A DNA stretch of 64,000 nt from a bacterium (GCA_036504735.1 DASXUQ010000002.1:124001-188000), one strand, 5' to 3'. Positions 52,491 to 62,617 are shown, counted from the stretch's first letter. A program made the numbers and translations. The notes: a model not told the origin generated them from the sequence alone.

Positions 52491-53653
52491 CCAATCGAAA
52501 CGGGATGCCGCTGTTTCCGGTAACCACAGTGGGAAGCCTGCCGCGCAGTGCGGCGATGCTCGATCTGTTGCGGCGGAAACAGCGCGGGAAAATCAGCGCG
52601 GAAGAGTTTCAGACAGGAGCGGATGCGGAGGTGCTGCGCGCACTGCGGGTGCAGGAAGAAGCAGGTGCGGATCTGGTGACGGACGGCGAGCAGCGGCGGG
52701 ACAATTTCTATTCGTTTATCGCGGACCGCACGGATGGCGTGACCCTTTACAGTCTGGCGGAGTTGCTCGACCACGTGGAAGACAAGGCCGCCTTCGAGCG
52801 GATCTTGCAGGCGCTGGATGTACCGGCCTTCGCGATCCGCAATCCGGTGGTGACGGGAAAGATTGCGAGACGGAAGACGTTGGCCGCAGAGGATGTGGCT
52901 TTTTTGAAACGGCACACGCAGAAACCGATTAAGGTTGCGCTGCCCGGACCGTATCTGTTGACACGCTCGATGTGGGTGAAGAGTCTCACGGCGGAGATTT
53001 ATCCTACCAAGGAGAGTCTCGGCGAAGATGTGGTGCGGCTGCTGCGTGAAGAGTTGCTGGCGCTGCGCGAAGCGGGCTGCGCCTTTGTGCAGTTCGATGA
53101 GCCGGTGCTGTCGGAAGTCGCGTTCGCCGGGCCACATGCGACGCATACGTTCATGTGCGCGGCACTGTCGGAGAAGGCAAGTCCCGAAAGCGAACTGAAC
53201 TTTGCGGTGGAGCTGATTAACGAGGTGGTGAAGGGCGTGGACGGGATCCGCACGGGATTGCATGTCTGCCGGGGCAACTGGAGCCGCAAGGAAGATGTAC
53301 TGCTGGCGGGAGCGTATGATCCACTGGTGCCGTATTTTTCGCGGATGAACGTCGACCAGTTTGTGCTGGAATATGCCACAGATCGTGCAGGAAGTGTGGA
53401 CGTGCTGGCGGCGCTTCCCGAAGAGAAAGAGATTGGTTTAGGCGTGGTGAATCCGCGGACGTCGGAGATCGAGTCTGTGGAGTTCATTGTGGACAAGGTG
53501 CGCGGACTTTTGAAGAAGCGGGCGGCAGAGAAGATATTTTTGAATCCGGATTGCGGGTTCGGAACCTTTGCCGATCGGCCGGTGAGCACGGAAGAGATTG
53601 CGGGACAGAAGCTCTCGGCAATCAGTGCGGCGGCAAAGGTGCTGCGCGCATAA
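52487..53653 (+). CDS. Short (core) MetE-type methyltransferase
   Basis: 388 aa, only the C-terminal catalytic barrel of cobalamin-independent methionine synthase; the 360-residue N-terminal domain of MetE is absent. Start motif VTTVGSLPRS, GADLVTDGEQRRDNFY, FVQFDEPVLSE. Predicted zinc ligands H259 and C261 (GLHVCRGN), E295 and C356 (NPDCGFGTF). Such core enzymes are known in archaea, with varied methyl donors. Translationally coupled (ATGA) to the TusA-OsmC gene, so the substrate may be a carried thiol rather than only homocysteine. Confidence 0.9.
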   Translation: MTNRNGMPLFPVTTVGSLPRSAAMLDLLRRKQRGKISAEEFQTGADAEVLRALRVQEEAGADLVTDGEQRRDNFYSFIADRTDGVTLYSLAELLDHVEDKAAFERILQALDVPAFAIRNPVVTGKIARRKTLAAEDVAFLKRHTQKPIKVALPGPYLLTRSMWVKSLTAEIYPTKESLGEDVVRLLREELLALREAGCAFVQFDEPVLSEVAFAGPHATHTFMCAALSEKASPESELNFAVELINEVVKGVDGIRTGLHVCRGNWSRKEDVLLAGAYDPLVPYFSRMNVDQFVLEYATDRAGSVDVLAALPEEKEIGLGVVNPRTSEIESVEFIVDKVRGLLKKRAAEKIFLNPDCGFGTFADRPVSTEEIAGQKLSAISAAAKVLRA

Positions 53654-53677
53654 AACCGGCATTCATGGTCAGAGCAA

Positions 53678-53707
53678 AAAGAGCCCCGCAATCTGGCGGG
53701 GCTTTTC
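53678..53707. terminator. Bidirectional terminator after the MetE-like gene
   Basis: AGCCCCGC/GCGGGGCT stem (53682-53689 with 53696-53703), 6-nt loop, AAAA before and TTTTCTT after, shared with the gene ending at 53727. Confidence 0.9.
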
Positions 53708-53726
53708 TTGTGCGGTGAAGGTGATG

Positions 53727-55910
53727 CTATTTCATCAGCACCATCTTATTTACGATTTGGGTCGGGCCGGAGGTCAGAACGGCAAAGTAGATGCCGGAGG
53801 AAACGGCGGCGGCGTTCCAGAGGACCTCGTGGCGTCCGGCAGGTTGCATGCCGTCGGTGAGGCGAGCCACTTCCTGACCAAGAACATTCAGGACTCGCAA
53901 TGTAGCTGGACCATTTCGCCGCAAATCAAAGGTAATGCGTGTGCAGGAATTGAAGGGATTGGGATAGGCTTGCAGATCGAAACTCTGCACAACCTCTTTC
54001 GAGCTGGCGGCATTCACCGTGGGCGCACCCCAGCGCATGATCACGCCGTTCTGTCCCACAAGGTAACCGAGTGAATTGTTGACGATGCACATGTCATCCA
54101 CGTACTCGCCAACCGCAAAGGTCATCGGTGCCCAGGTTTCACCGCCATCGTCGGTGGTAAAGACTCTTTCCGGAGGGTGAAAGCCTGATCCGAGCACCCA
54201 GCCATGGAGCGAGTCAGTAAAGGTCACGCGGCGGAGATCGCTAATGTAACCGAACATCGCCAAGGACAGGCGTTCCCATGTTTCGCCCCCGTCAGACGTG
54301 CGGCCGAGCCACACGGAATCACGGTTGGTGGTGAGACCTACAATCCAGCCGTGGCGCGGATCGGGGAAGTCAACGTCGGCATAGTGGAAGACGTCGGAAC
54401 CGAGTTGCACCCGGTTCCAGTCGGCGCCGCCATTGGTAGTGTGCATGACCAACCCGGAGGATCCGACCGCCCAGCCATCCAACGATGAGGTCATGCAGAT
54501 GTCGCTGACTCCCGAGCCAAAACCGCTGTATTTGATTTCCCAGTTCAGGCCTCCGTCGGTGCTGTGCCGAATGGCCGTCGAGTCGCCGTCCGGATTGGAA
54601 TACCACATATCACTGCACACCCACAACTCCGAGGAGCTGATGGGCAGGATACCGGTAATATATTGGTTCCAGCCGGTCTCAGTCTCCTGCCAAGATTGAC
54701 CGCCGTCGGTGGTGCGGGCCATTCGGTTGTAACCGCCCAGCCAGCCGTGAGCCGCATCAATGAAAGCCACCTTGGCGTAATAGGCCTGTGGATTCATCGT
54801 CACGTCCTGCCAATGTTCACCGGCATCCGCGGTGTGGACGAGCGCTCCGTCGCCGACGGTCCAGCCCTCGGTTTCGCTGACAAAGCTCACCGAGCGGAAT
54901 ATGCAATGGGGGCCGCGGTCCAGCGTGGCCCACGAGGCGCCGCCGTTAGTGGTCTTGCGGATTTGCCCCCACTGCCCTACATGCCACGCGGTGTTCGGGT
55001 CAATGGCGTCGATCGCCGTGTTGTTATAGAACTCCGTGCTCTGCAGCGTCCACGTGGTTCCTCCATCTGTGGTATGCAGCAGCGCGCTCGAGCCTGTGAT
55101 CCAGCCGTTCTGAGGATCCACGAAGCGAATCTGGTCGATGTCGTAATCATGCGCAAGTGCACGCGGCTCCCAGGTCAAGCCACCGTCCGTAGTCTTGTAC
55201 AGGTTGGTGACGGGGGTGCCGCCCCGGTAGCCGGTACCGCCGACCCAACCGTTCACCGAATCAAGGAAGAAGATGGTGGGAGAAACCGAAGGTCCGGCGG
55301 GTAATCCGGTTTGGCTCCAGTTGAGGCCGCCATCGTCGGTGCGGTAGACTACGATCTGACTATCGGATTCACTGACGCCGCAGGCCCAGCCACGCCGGGC
55401 ATCCACGAAAGTGACGTCGATATACGCGCCCCAATCACCTGTTGCCTGAGAAACCCAGTTTTCGCCTCCATCCTCCGTATGGAAGACGGTGCTGGCGCTG
55501 ACCGCCCAACCGGTATCCGGCGTGACGAAACTGGCACTATTGATACGGTAACCGTCACAACCATGGCTGGTCCAGGTCGCGCCGCCATCGGTGGTGCGCA
55601 TAGCGTTGCCGGGCGGATAGCCACTGGCGCCTTCGCCGAACACCCAGCCATTCTGTGCATCAAAGAACTTCACATCGAACCACCACATCGCCTCGGGCAG
55701 GCGCTGGGAAATCCACGTCGCGCCGCCATCTTCGGTCTTCAGGATTTCTCCGTAGTAGCCTACGGCCCAACCGGTGTTCGCGTCGATGAAATCCACATCG
55801 AGCAGATTGTGGGATGAGGGCCACGGGTTCTGCAGGTTCCAGTCGTAGGCCAGAGCCGTCGCACTTAAGGCACAGCACAAAATGAGGCACAAGCTAAGTT
55901 GCCGAATCAT
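53727..55910 (-). CDS. Ycf48/BNR-type propeller protein with FlgD-type sorting domain
   Basis: 727 aa; AAAGGAGGGTG before the ATG is a full ribosome site. Signal peptide to about 21. About 12-14 repeats of a D-x-x-x-GW-x-V-G strand followed by an Asp-box (TEDGGATW, TTDGGTTW, TTNGGASW) form one or two photosynthesis-assembly Ycf48-like propellers. The C-terminal ~85 residues are a FlgD-like sorting module (YPNPFNSCTRITFDL, VLNVLGQEVA, NKMVLMK). Exported protein; ligand unknown. Confidence 0.92.
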   Translation of the reverse strand: MIRQLSLCLILCCALSATALAYDWNLQNPWPSSHNLLDVDFIDANTGWAVGYYGEILKTEDGGATWISQRLPEAMWWFDVKFFDAQNGWVFGEGASGYPPGNAMRTTDGGATWTSHGCDGYRINSASFVTPDTGWAVSASTVFHTEDGGENWVSQATGDWGAYIDVTFVDARRGWACGVSESDSQIVVYRTDDGGLNWSQTGLPAGPSVSPTIFFLDSVNGWVGGTGYRGGTPVTNLYKTTDGGLTWEPRALAHDYDIDQIRFVDPQNGWITGSSALLHTTDGGTTWTLQSTEFYNNTAIDAIDPNTAWHVGQWGQIRKTTNGGASWATLDRGPHCIFRSVSFVSETEGWTVGDGALVHTADAGEHWQDVTMNPQAYYAKVAFIDAAHGWLGGYNRMARTTDGGQSWQETETGWNQYITGILPISSSELWVCSDMWYSNPDGDSTAIRHSTDGGLNWEIKYSGFGSGVSDICMTSSLDGWAVGSSGLVMHTTNGGADWNRVQLGSDVFHYADVDFPDPRHGWIVGLTTNRDSVWLGRTSDGGETWERLSLAMFGYISDLRRVTFTDSLHGWVLGSGFHPPERVFTTDDGGETWAPMTFAVGEYVDDMCIVNNSLGYLVGQNGVIMRWGAPTVNAASSKEVVQSFDLQAYPNPFNSCTRITFDLRRNGPATLRVLNVLGQEVARLTDGMQPAGRHEVLWNAAAVSSGIYFAVLTSGPTQIVNKMVLMK

Positions 55911-55963
55911 GTCACCCTCCTTTGACCGAAGTTCAGTAAGCCTCTGAGGTGTCGTATAGCTTG

Positions 55964-55992
55964 AATATAATGCTGTTGTTCTCAGAAATCAA
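55964..55992 (-). promoter_or_regulatory. Promoter of the 53727-55910 gene
   Basis: Minus-strand TTGATT (55992-55987), spacer 17, TATATT (55969-55964), 54 bp before the ATG. Confidence 0.75.
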
Positions 55993-56045
55993 TAGCTTAT
56001 TCCCGAATCTTTCAAAGAGATTAGCTGGGCGTTATAATCCCGCAA

Positions 56046-56079
56046 AAAACACGAAAGCTGACAAGAATGTCAGCTTTCG
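56046..56079 (-). terminator. Terminator after the 56143-57432 gene
   Basis: 12-bp perfect stem CGAAAGCTGACA/TGTCAGCTTTCG (56052-56063 with 56068-56079), 4-nt loop, TTTTTT on the minus strand. Confidence 0.9.
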
Positions 56080-56142
56080 GATAAACAGGTCTCAAGCGTT
56101 GCGGCAGTAGGCAATTAGGCGCTAATGCCAAAACGGGGCGGC

Positions 56143-57432
56143 TCAGCGCAGTGCGGCAACATAGTAGTATTTCTGACCTGCGGCGACGGGAGAGGTCCAT
56201 GTGGTATCGGCAAAGGTCCCGGAGTGATCAAGCAGGTAGGGGCCGCTTACCGAGGCAGCGGAATAGACCTCGTAACTTGTGGCATTGGGCACAGAGTGCC
56301 AGCGCAGAGTCAGGCCGGTATCGGTGGCATTAACAGTAAGAGATTGCGGCGGAGAAGGCGGAGCAAGGTCCGGCGCGTATTTGGTGAGAATGAGCTGAGA
56401 AGGATTGAAACCGGCAACAATGTATCCGCCATCGGCTGTCGGCGAGAGCGCCCAGGCATTGGCATACGTGGACCAGAGCGAGTCGCCTGCCGAGTTGATC
56501 TTCATCAGCATCCCCGCCGAGCCATTGTAGGCGAGCAGAATGTATCCGCCGTCTTGCGTCTGGCGAACATCCCACGCATAATCGCTGTAGCCTGCGTTGT
56601 AACGGCGTGTCCAGAGCGTGTCGCCTGCGCTGTTGACCTTCATCACAAACATGTCGAGGTCATTGGTGGGCAAACCGAGGGAATCGGAACCGACCAAAAT
56701 GTAACCGCCATCACGGGTGGCATCCATGCCGTAGCAGATCTGGCCACCCGGCAGCGCGTAGGTGTGCTGCCAGCTCATGGTGCCGAACAGATCGGTATGC
56801 ACGAGATAAAAATCGGGCGCGGTAGCGCTGTTCAGGTTGTTGCCGCCGCCGGTGTAGGTGCCATCGGAAAGCGGCTTCACATAGCGCAGATCACCGTCAT
56901 ACAGACGCTCGAAGAGATTCTGTCCGGTGGTGCTGACGCGCATGAGACCCGCGTAGGCTTCGCCGCCGACCACGTAGCCGCCGTCGCCGCAACGCTCGAG
57001 CGACCAGGGGTCTCCGTAGGCAAACCCGTTAGTGACGACATTGGCCCAAACATTTCCGCCGGAAGGGCTGACCTTGGAGACGAACCAGTAGCGCGCATCC
57101 CACGGGTTGTAATAGTTGGTGCCAACAAGCGCATAACTGCTGTCCGGGTTTTGGATCACCTCTTTGGCCGCATGGCCGCGCGCCGTTCCGGCGGCAAAGG
57201 AGAAGGTCCGCCACTGGATAGCGCCGAGAGAATCCACCTTTTGAAAATAGGGCGTGTAGATCTGGGACACTCCGGCTACCGCATAGCCCCCATCGAGTGT
57301 TTGAATAATAGCGTTGGGAACAGGCACATCCAAGGTGTAGCTGTGGGTCCATTGGACGGCGGGCGGCTGCGCTATGGCGGCTGCGGAAATGAACAGCAAG
57401 GCGGTACAAACGGTTACTATCATCTGCTTCAT
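56143..57432 (-). CDS. Secreted repeat protein with C-terminal FN3 domain
   Basis: 429 aa from the ATG at 57432 with GGAGA 8 bp upstream. Signal peptide MKQMIVTVCTALLF. About seven repeats with a [DE]GGY[AIV][VL][AVL]G core (TLDGGYAVAGV, CGDGGYVVGGE, TRDGGYILVGS, TQDGGYILLAY, TADGGYIVAGF) and W-x-x-x-Y strands, which form a beta-propeller. A C-terminal FN3 domain (LTLRWHSVPNATSYEVY) ends at the stop without the K-tail sorting motif, unlike the neighbour. Function unknown. Confidence 0.85.
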   Translation of the reverse strand: MKQMIVTVCTALLFISAAAIAQPPAVQWTHSYTLDVPVPNAIIQTLDGGYAVAGVSQIYTPYFQKVDSLGAIQWRTFSFAAGTARGHAAKEVIQNPDSSYALVGTNYYNPWDARYWFVSKVSPSGGNVWANVVTNGFAYGDPWSLERCGDGGYVVGGEAYAGLMRVSTTGQNLFERLYDGDLRYVKPLSDGTYTGGGNNLNSATAPDFYLVHTDLFGTMSWQHTYALPGGQICYGMDATRDGGYILVGSDSLGLPTNDLDMFVMKVNSAGDTLWTRRYNAGYSDYAWDVRQTQDGGYILLAYNGSAGMLMKINSAGDSLWSTYANAWALSPTADGGYIVAGFNPSQLILTKYAPDLAPPSPPQSLTVNATDTGLTLRWHSVPNATSYEVYSAASVSGPYLLDHSGTFADTTWTSPVAAGQKYYYVAALR

Positions 57433-57671
57433 GAGAATCGTCTCCATTCTGATATTGCTTATGGATTATGCCGCGCGTAGTCGGATATTGAGTGCCTTAA
57501 GCCGTAGGGCCGCAGGTGATGGTGGGTGCGAAGGACATGGAAGAGCAGGTTTGGCAATGGTTGCAGGAATTCCTTACTTGCGAATCAGCATGTCGTCTTA
57601 ATTCATTCCACATTTCCTTGCCCTGCCCCAATAGTACGGGAAGGTCCGTTTTCTTGTTCCAGACGTAAACA
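57433..57671. other. Intergenic region with one short Cys-rich frame
   Basis: About 240 bp upstream of the 57432 gene. It contains only the 38-residue frame at 57497-57613; no clear promoter was found. Confidence 0.4.
57497..57613 (-). CDS. Possible 38-aa Cys-rich peptide
   Basis: Minus-strand ATG at 57613 preceded by GGCAAGGAA; 38 codons, stop at 57497. Cys at 17, 20, 23 and 33 in C-x2-C-x2-C-x9-C spacing, in the second half of the peptide. It lies 64 bp upstream of the secreted-protein gene at 57432 and downstream of the terminator at 57672. No maturation enzyme is next to it. It could be a peptide precursor, a small metal-site protein or chance. Confidence 0.25.
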   Translation of the reverse strand: MWNELRRHADSQVRNSCNHCQTCSSMSFAPTITCGPTA

Positions 57672-57705
57672 TAAAAATGCCCGCATCCGGTGATGCAGGC
57701 ATTTT
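57672..57705 (-). terminator. Terminator after the NAD(P)-binding gene
   Basis: AAAATGCC-c-GCATC paired with GATGC-a-GGCATTTT (57674-57687 with 57692-57705), 4-nt loop, T5 on the minus strand. It lies 131 bp after the stop at 57837. Confidence 0.75.
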
Positions 57706-57836
57706 CAGTTGGCAAGGGTCTTTAGGAGAATGGTGATCAAGAAGAGACAACTCCTTTCATGGATCGAAAAGAGAGGCTTCCTCAACTTCACGCATCGCGG
57801 GAGTCAAGATTGGGTTCTGCTCTATAAGCGGGTTGC

Positions 57837-58496
57837 TTACAGGCGGTTGATGTCCGGGGTCTCAAGGACACGTTTGGGTGCACCGTTCCGCGCGACCTGA
57901 AGCATGGCCCGACCCACCTGTGTGGTTGTGGTGACATAGCTGGGAAAGAGAGCTTTCCAGAGCGGATAGAGCGGCGCAGCCAGTATGTATGCCACGCGGT
58001 ACACTTTCGTCTTGGCGACAATGCCGTGTTGCGGTTGGATGTAACCGGGGCGGAACATGAACGCGGCTTTGAAGGGCAGGGCCAGCAAGGCGTTTTCGGT
58101 TTCGCCCTTCACCCGTGCCCACATGCTCCGACCACTGCCGGTGCTGTCGGTGCCGGTACCGGATACATAGATAAAGGTCATCTGCGGGTTCAGCCGGACC
58201 AGAGTCTGCGCGGCGTTTACGGCCAGGTCATACGTCAGGTGGCGGTAGTTCTGTTCGGACATGCCTACAGAGGAAACGCCAAGGCAGAAGAAGCAGGCAT
58301 CGTATCCGGCGAGTTGATTTTCGATGCTTGAAAAGTCAAAGAAGTCCCGGTGTACAATCTCCTTCAGCTTTGCGTGACGCTGCCCGGTGGTGGTACGCAC
58401 AACAGCCAAAACGCTTTCCACGTCGTCTGCAAGCAGGCACTCCCGCAGGACACCCTGCCCGACCATTCCCGTTGCTCCGAAGAGGATGACTTTCAT
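57837..58496 (-). CDS. NAD(P)H-binding oxidoreductase-like protein (atypical SDR)
   Basis: 219 aa. Rossmann start VILFGATGMVGQGVLREC, then YDACFFCLGVSS and YVSGTGTD where SDRs have the catalytic Ser; the SDR Tyr-x3-Lys is changed (MWARVKGETENALL). This matches the HTATIP2/NmrA-like atypical SDR group. It starts 24 bp after the EttA stop on the same strand, so probably the same mRNA. Substrate unknown. Confidence 0.85.
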   Translation of the reverse strand: MKVILFGATGMVGQGVLRECLLADDVESVLAVVRTTTGQRHAKLKEIVHRDFFDFSSIENQLAGYDACFFCLGVSSVGMSEQNYRHLTYDLAVNAAQTLVRLNPQMTFIYVSGTGTDSTGSGRSMWARVKGETENALLALPFKAAFMFRPGYIQPQHGIVAKTKVYRVAYILAAPLYPLWKALFPSYVTTTTQVGRAMLQVARNGAPKRVLETPDINRL

Positions 58497-58520
58497 AGGG
58501 CCATTCCCGGTTGGGCTTTG

Positions 58521-60191
<1,671 letters not shown>

Positions 60192-60370
60192 GAGGTTTGC
60201 TTGGTGTCGATTTTGTCGTGTTTCGATCCGTGCGGCGGTCGGACTGGCCGCTTGGTCCGGGTCTGCCGGGAGTGGGCGGAATCCCCATAGTAATCTAAGA
60301 CAAAAAGACCGGACCTGCAAGTGACCGAGAGACTGCTCCAGTACCAGGAGTTCCACCGCGGCACCGGCCA

Positions 60371-60406
60371 CAAAGAAGAGCCTTCGTCAGACTGACGAAG
60401 GCTCTT
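60371..60406 (-). terminator. Terminator after the 60430-61071 gene
   Basis: 15-bp perfect arms (60376-60390 with 60392-60406) around a one-base centre, followed by TTCTTTG on the minus strand. It also sits inside the 5' region before ettA. Confidence 0.75.
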
Positions 60407-60429
60407 AAAATACAAGTGATTGCCGCATA

Positions 60430-61071
60430 CTAAGACATGCGCTTCATGAGCCGTTTGTGAGTGAGATAGGGTGGGAGTTCTAAGGCCACCCAACCCCAGA
60501 CCATTAATTGTCCTGCAATCATAAAACGGCCATCGACCAATGAAGACGGCAGCCAATGCTCAAAGCAACTAATAAAGGGCGGAAACCCTGCCCAAGCACC
60601 AACGGGCAGCAGAAATCGCTTCTTGGGGTTCGTCAGCAGGTCAACACGCCGACCTTGCATCTTTGCAATAATGGAACTTCGAATAGCCATTGACGCCACA
60701 ATCACAAAGATCGAAACCATCCAAATCTCGTTGATTCCTGTGCTGGCGAGATTCCAAAAATCCTGCCCACTCCCGTTCATTTGAAATTGGGGTATGATTC
60801 GATAAAAGATGGCTCCCAAATCCATGAGCATAACAGCTATGAAAGTAGGTTTGGTTAGCGCGCCTGCCAACGCAAGCACCCACAGAAGCATTCCAAAGCC
60901 ATAAGACACGACAATCCAACGAACGTCCCAGCCCGTGAATAGTCCGACGTTGCCAGCAACATCAAAGGCCACATCCGCCAGCATGGGATAAAAGAAGATC
61001 GGGCCCAATCCCCAACAAAGGGCTAGTGCAATGAGAAATCCGGCGTAGTACAATAGAGTTTCAAATCCCAT
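60430..61071 (-). CDS. Uncharacterised six-helix membrane protein
   Basis: 213 aa with about six hydrophobic segments (LIALALCWGLGPIFFYPM; IVVSYGFGMLLWVLALAG; EIWMVSIFVIVASMAI; FMIAGQLMVWGWVALELP). A cytosolic loop is basic (AKMQGRRVDLLTNPKKR). Family not recognised. It stands alone between terminators, 21 bp downstream of the 61093 gene, same strand. Confidence 0.7.
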   Translation of the reverse strand: MGFETLLYYAGFLIALALCWGLGPIFFYPMLADVAFDVAGNVGLFTGWDVRWIVVSYGFGMLLWVLALAGALTKPTFIAVMLMDLGAIFYRIIPQFQMNGSGQDFWNLASTGINEIWMVSIFVIVASMAIRSSIIAKMQGRRVDLLTNPKKRFLLPVGAWAGFPPFISCFEHWLPSSLVDGRFMIAGQLMVWGWVALELPPYLTHKRLMKRMS

Positions 61072-61092
61072 TGCCCTAAGGATCCCTACTGT

Positions 61093-61497
61093 CTAAATAT
61101 CGCTCTTGGACTTCGGTGGCCAAAAATGCAAATTGTAAGTATGCCCCGACTGAATCTCGTAACTGTTTGATGTAGCAGGCGTATCCACAGCACCCGTGGT
61201 CCAGCAGGCTTCGATGTAGTCGCGATCTACGTCATCGGCATCGTTAAAGACCGCGGCCATTTGATTGGCGCTTAGTGCAACCGTCAGGAAGTCGGTACCG
61301 GCCGTGGCGTTAAAGTTGTGATTGTAGAGCGTGCCGCCCTTTTGAGTGATGAGATTCAGCGCATTCACTGCACCGGCCGTGATGTTGGTGAGCTTGAAGG
61401 TGACTGGTTGTGCGTTTGCGACCAGTTCCGCGAAGGTGATGTCGCCGCTCTGGATACTCTTGTCGTTGAGAGGCAGTGCAAATTGCTTGATGGCCAT
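61093..61497 (-). CDS. Uncharacterised small protein
   Basis: 134 aa with AAGGAG 7 bp before the ATG. Ser/Thr/Asn-rich beta-type sequence without signal peptide or membrane segment (LNDKSIQSGDITFAELVAN, FLTVALSANQMAAVFNDADD). It follows the 61509 gene by 11 bp and is probably co-transcribed. The short beta-rich profile recalls phage or virion-associated head/tail proteins, but no family is recognised. Confidence 0.65.
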   Translation of the reverse strand: MAIKQFALPLNDKSIQSGDITFAELVANAQPVTFKLTNITAGAVNALNLITQKGGTLYNHNFNATAGTDFLTVALSANQMAAVFNDADDVDRDYIEACWTTGAVDTPATSNSYEIQSGHTYNLHFWPPKSKSDI

Positions 61498-61508
61498 TCA
61501 CGAACTCC

Positions 61509-62021
61509 TTAAGCATTCTGTTGAGGTTCAACTGACATAAGGGGTGCATGCGCGGGCCGCTTGTTCTTCCGCACTTTTTCCAGCCGCCGCATAAGCAAGC
61601 ACTCCACCTGAAGCACGATCGGGAGAATCTCCGTGCGAACCATGATGCAGAGCCGTTGCAGATCCGCTTCATGATTCATTCTGGAAATCCGGCCTGCCGA
61701 ATCGGACAGGACACCGACCCCCTTAGCCAGGGCCAGCACCTGTGGCACCATCGCAACCGGACCGGTCTTCACCGATTCGATTCCCCGACATGCTTCGTTG
61801 AACCCATGCAAAATTCCTTCCAATTCCGTGCGATAGCCAACCTCGCGAATAGCCGCGAACAGCGAGACGAGTTCATCCGCCGACAACCGAGCCTGTGCTG
61901 CGGTGGGGCGCAACTTGGCCGACAACGTGGACCCGCTGATGCCCATCACTTGGGCAACAGCCGAGACGATTCTGCGTTCATGCATCCATTCGTACAGCAC
62001 AAGCGTAATGGAATACTCCAC
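61509..62021 (-). CDS. Possible phage CII-like regulatory protein
   Basis: 170 aa from GTG at 62021 with GGGGAGG 5 bp upstream. N-terminal HTH-like stretch (VSAVAQVMGISGSTLSAKLRP) then ARLSADELVSLFAAIREVGY, resembling the phage regulatory CII-like family in which a short HTH is followed by a seed of conserved L-D/E-E-L. The C-terminal half is all-helical. First gene of a two-gene unit with 61093-61497. DNA-binding is a guess from the HTH. Confidence 0.55.
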   Translation of the reverse strand: MEYSITLVLYEWMHERRIVSAVAQVMGISGSTLSAKLRPTAAQARLSADELVSLFAAIREVGYRTELEGILHGFNEACRGIESVKTGPVAMVPQVLALAKGVGVLSDSAGRISRMNHEADLQRLCIMVRTEILPIVLQVECLLMRRLEKVRKNKRPAHAPLMSVEPQQNA

Positions 62022-62440
62022 AAAACCTCCCCTGTCCGCCTAAGCCATGTAACACCTTCCTAAAAGCCATGGAATCGGTTCTAAGTATAGTTCAACTTAT
62101 GCGAAATGTCAAGGAATGGCTGTCCCTTACTCTTCCTGAACGGGTTATCAAGTGATCAGCGTAACTACCGACTATATCATGTTTTAGCTCAATTGGGTGG
62201 ATAGGGATAGCCAAACAACAGCGTTTTTGTCGCCCAAATAAGAGGACAGCTTCAGTTTCCGGGCATCTCCGCGATTTTGTGGCGGAATGCCAAACTAAGT
62301 ACAAGATTTTCATGCGGATGGTGGCTGTGGGCGGGAGCCTCTGCCACACATGGCCGCGCTGGCACTTTAGGTAAGTATAGGTTTATTATATATGTGTATC
62401 ACGGATTCGTGGACGGGCGGGAGCCCGCCCCCAGACTGTT
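62022..62440. other. Gene-free stretch
   Basis: About 420 bp. No convincing gene. It contains two short GGGCGGGAGCC fragments (about 62330 and 62415), the second in a GGGCGGGAGCCCGCCC palindrome. Confidence 0.5.
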
Positions 62441-62545
62441 TTATTTCATCAGCAGCAGCTTCTTCTCGGCGGCGAGGCCGTTGACCCAAAATGCCACTTT
62501 CTGACCCATCAGGTTCAGGTTGCAGACCTGCAACGGCGCAAAACG
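62441..62545 (-). pseudogene. Truncated FlgD-type sorting-domain remnant
   Basis: Minus-strand frame of 35 codons bounded upstream by TGA: it reads PLQVCNLNLMGQKVAFWVNG, then LAAEKKLLLMK and a stop. This matches the last strands of the sorting domain in the six intact exported proteins (VYDxLGQxVA..., K-x-L-x-K) but lacks signal peptide, YPNPFNP motif and body. A leftover of a deleted gene. Confidence 0.7.
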
Positions 62546-62584
62546 TTGTCAACGGAATGCGATTCTCGGCAGGCAGGACACCCT

Positions 62585-62617
62585 AAAACAGAAACCCCCG
62601 ACATTTCACGTCAGGGG
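62585..62617 (-). terminator. Terminator after the tRNA-Ser fragment
   Basis: CCCCTGAC paired with GTCGGGGG (one G-T pair), 7-nt loop, then TTTCTGTTTT on the minus strand. It lies 6 bp after the tRNA 3' end. Confidence 0.75.

Noticed and set aside
57709-57900. 63-codon plus-strand frame
   Set aside because: No ribosome site, no family, overlaps the end of the NAD(P)-binding gene.
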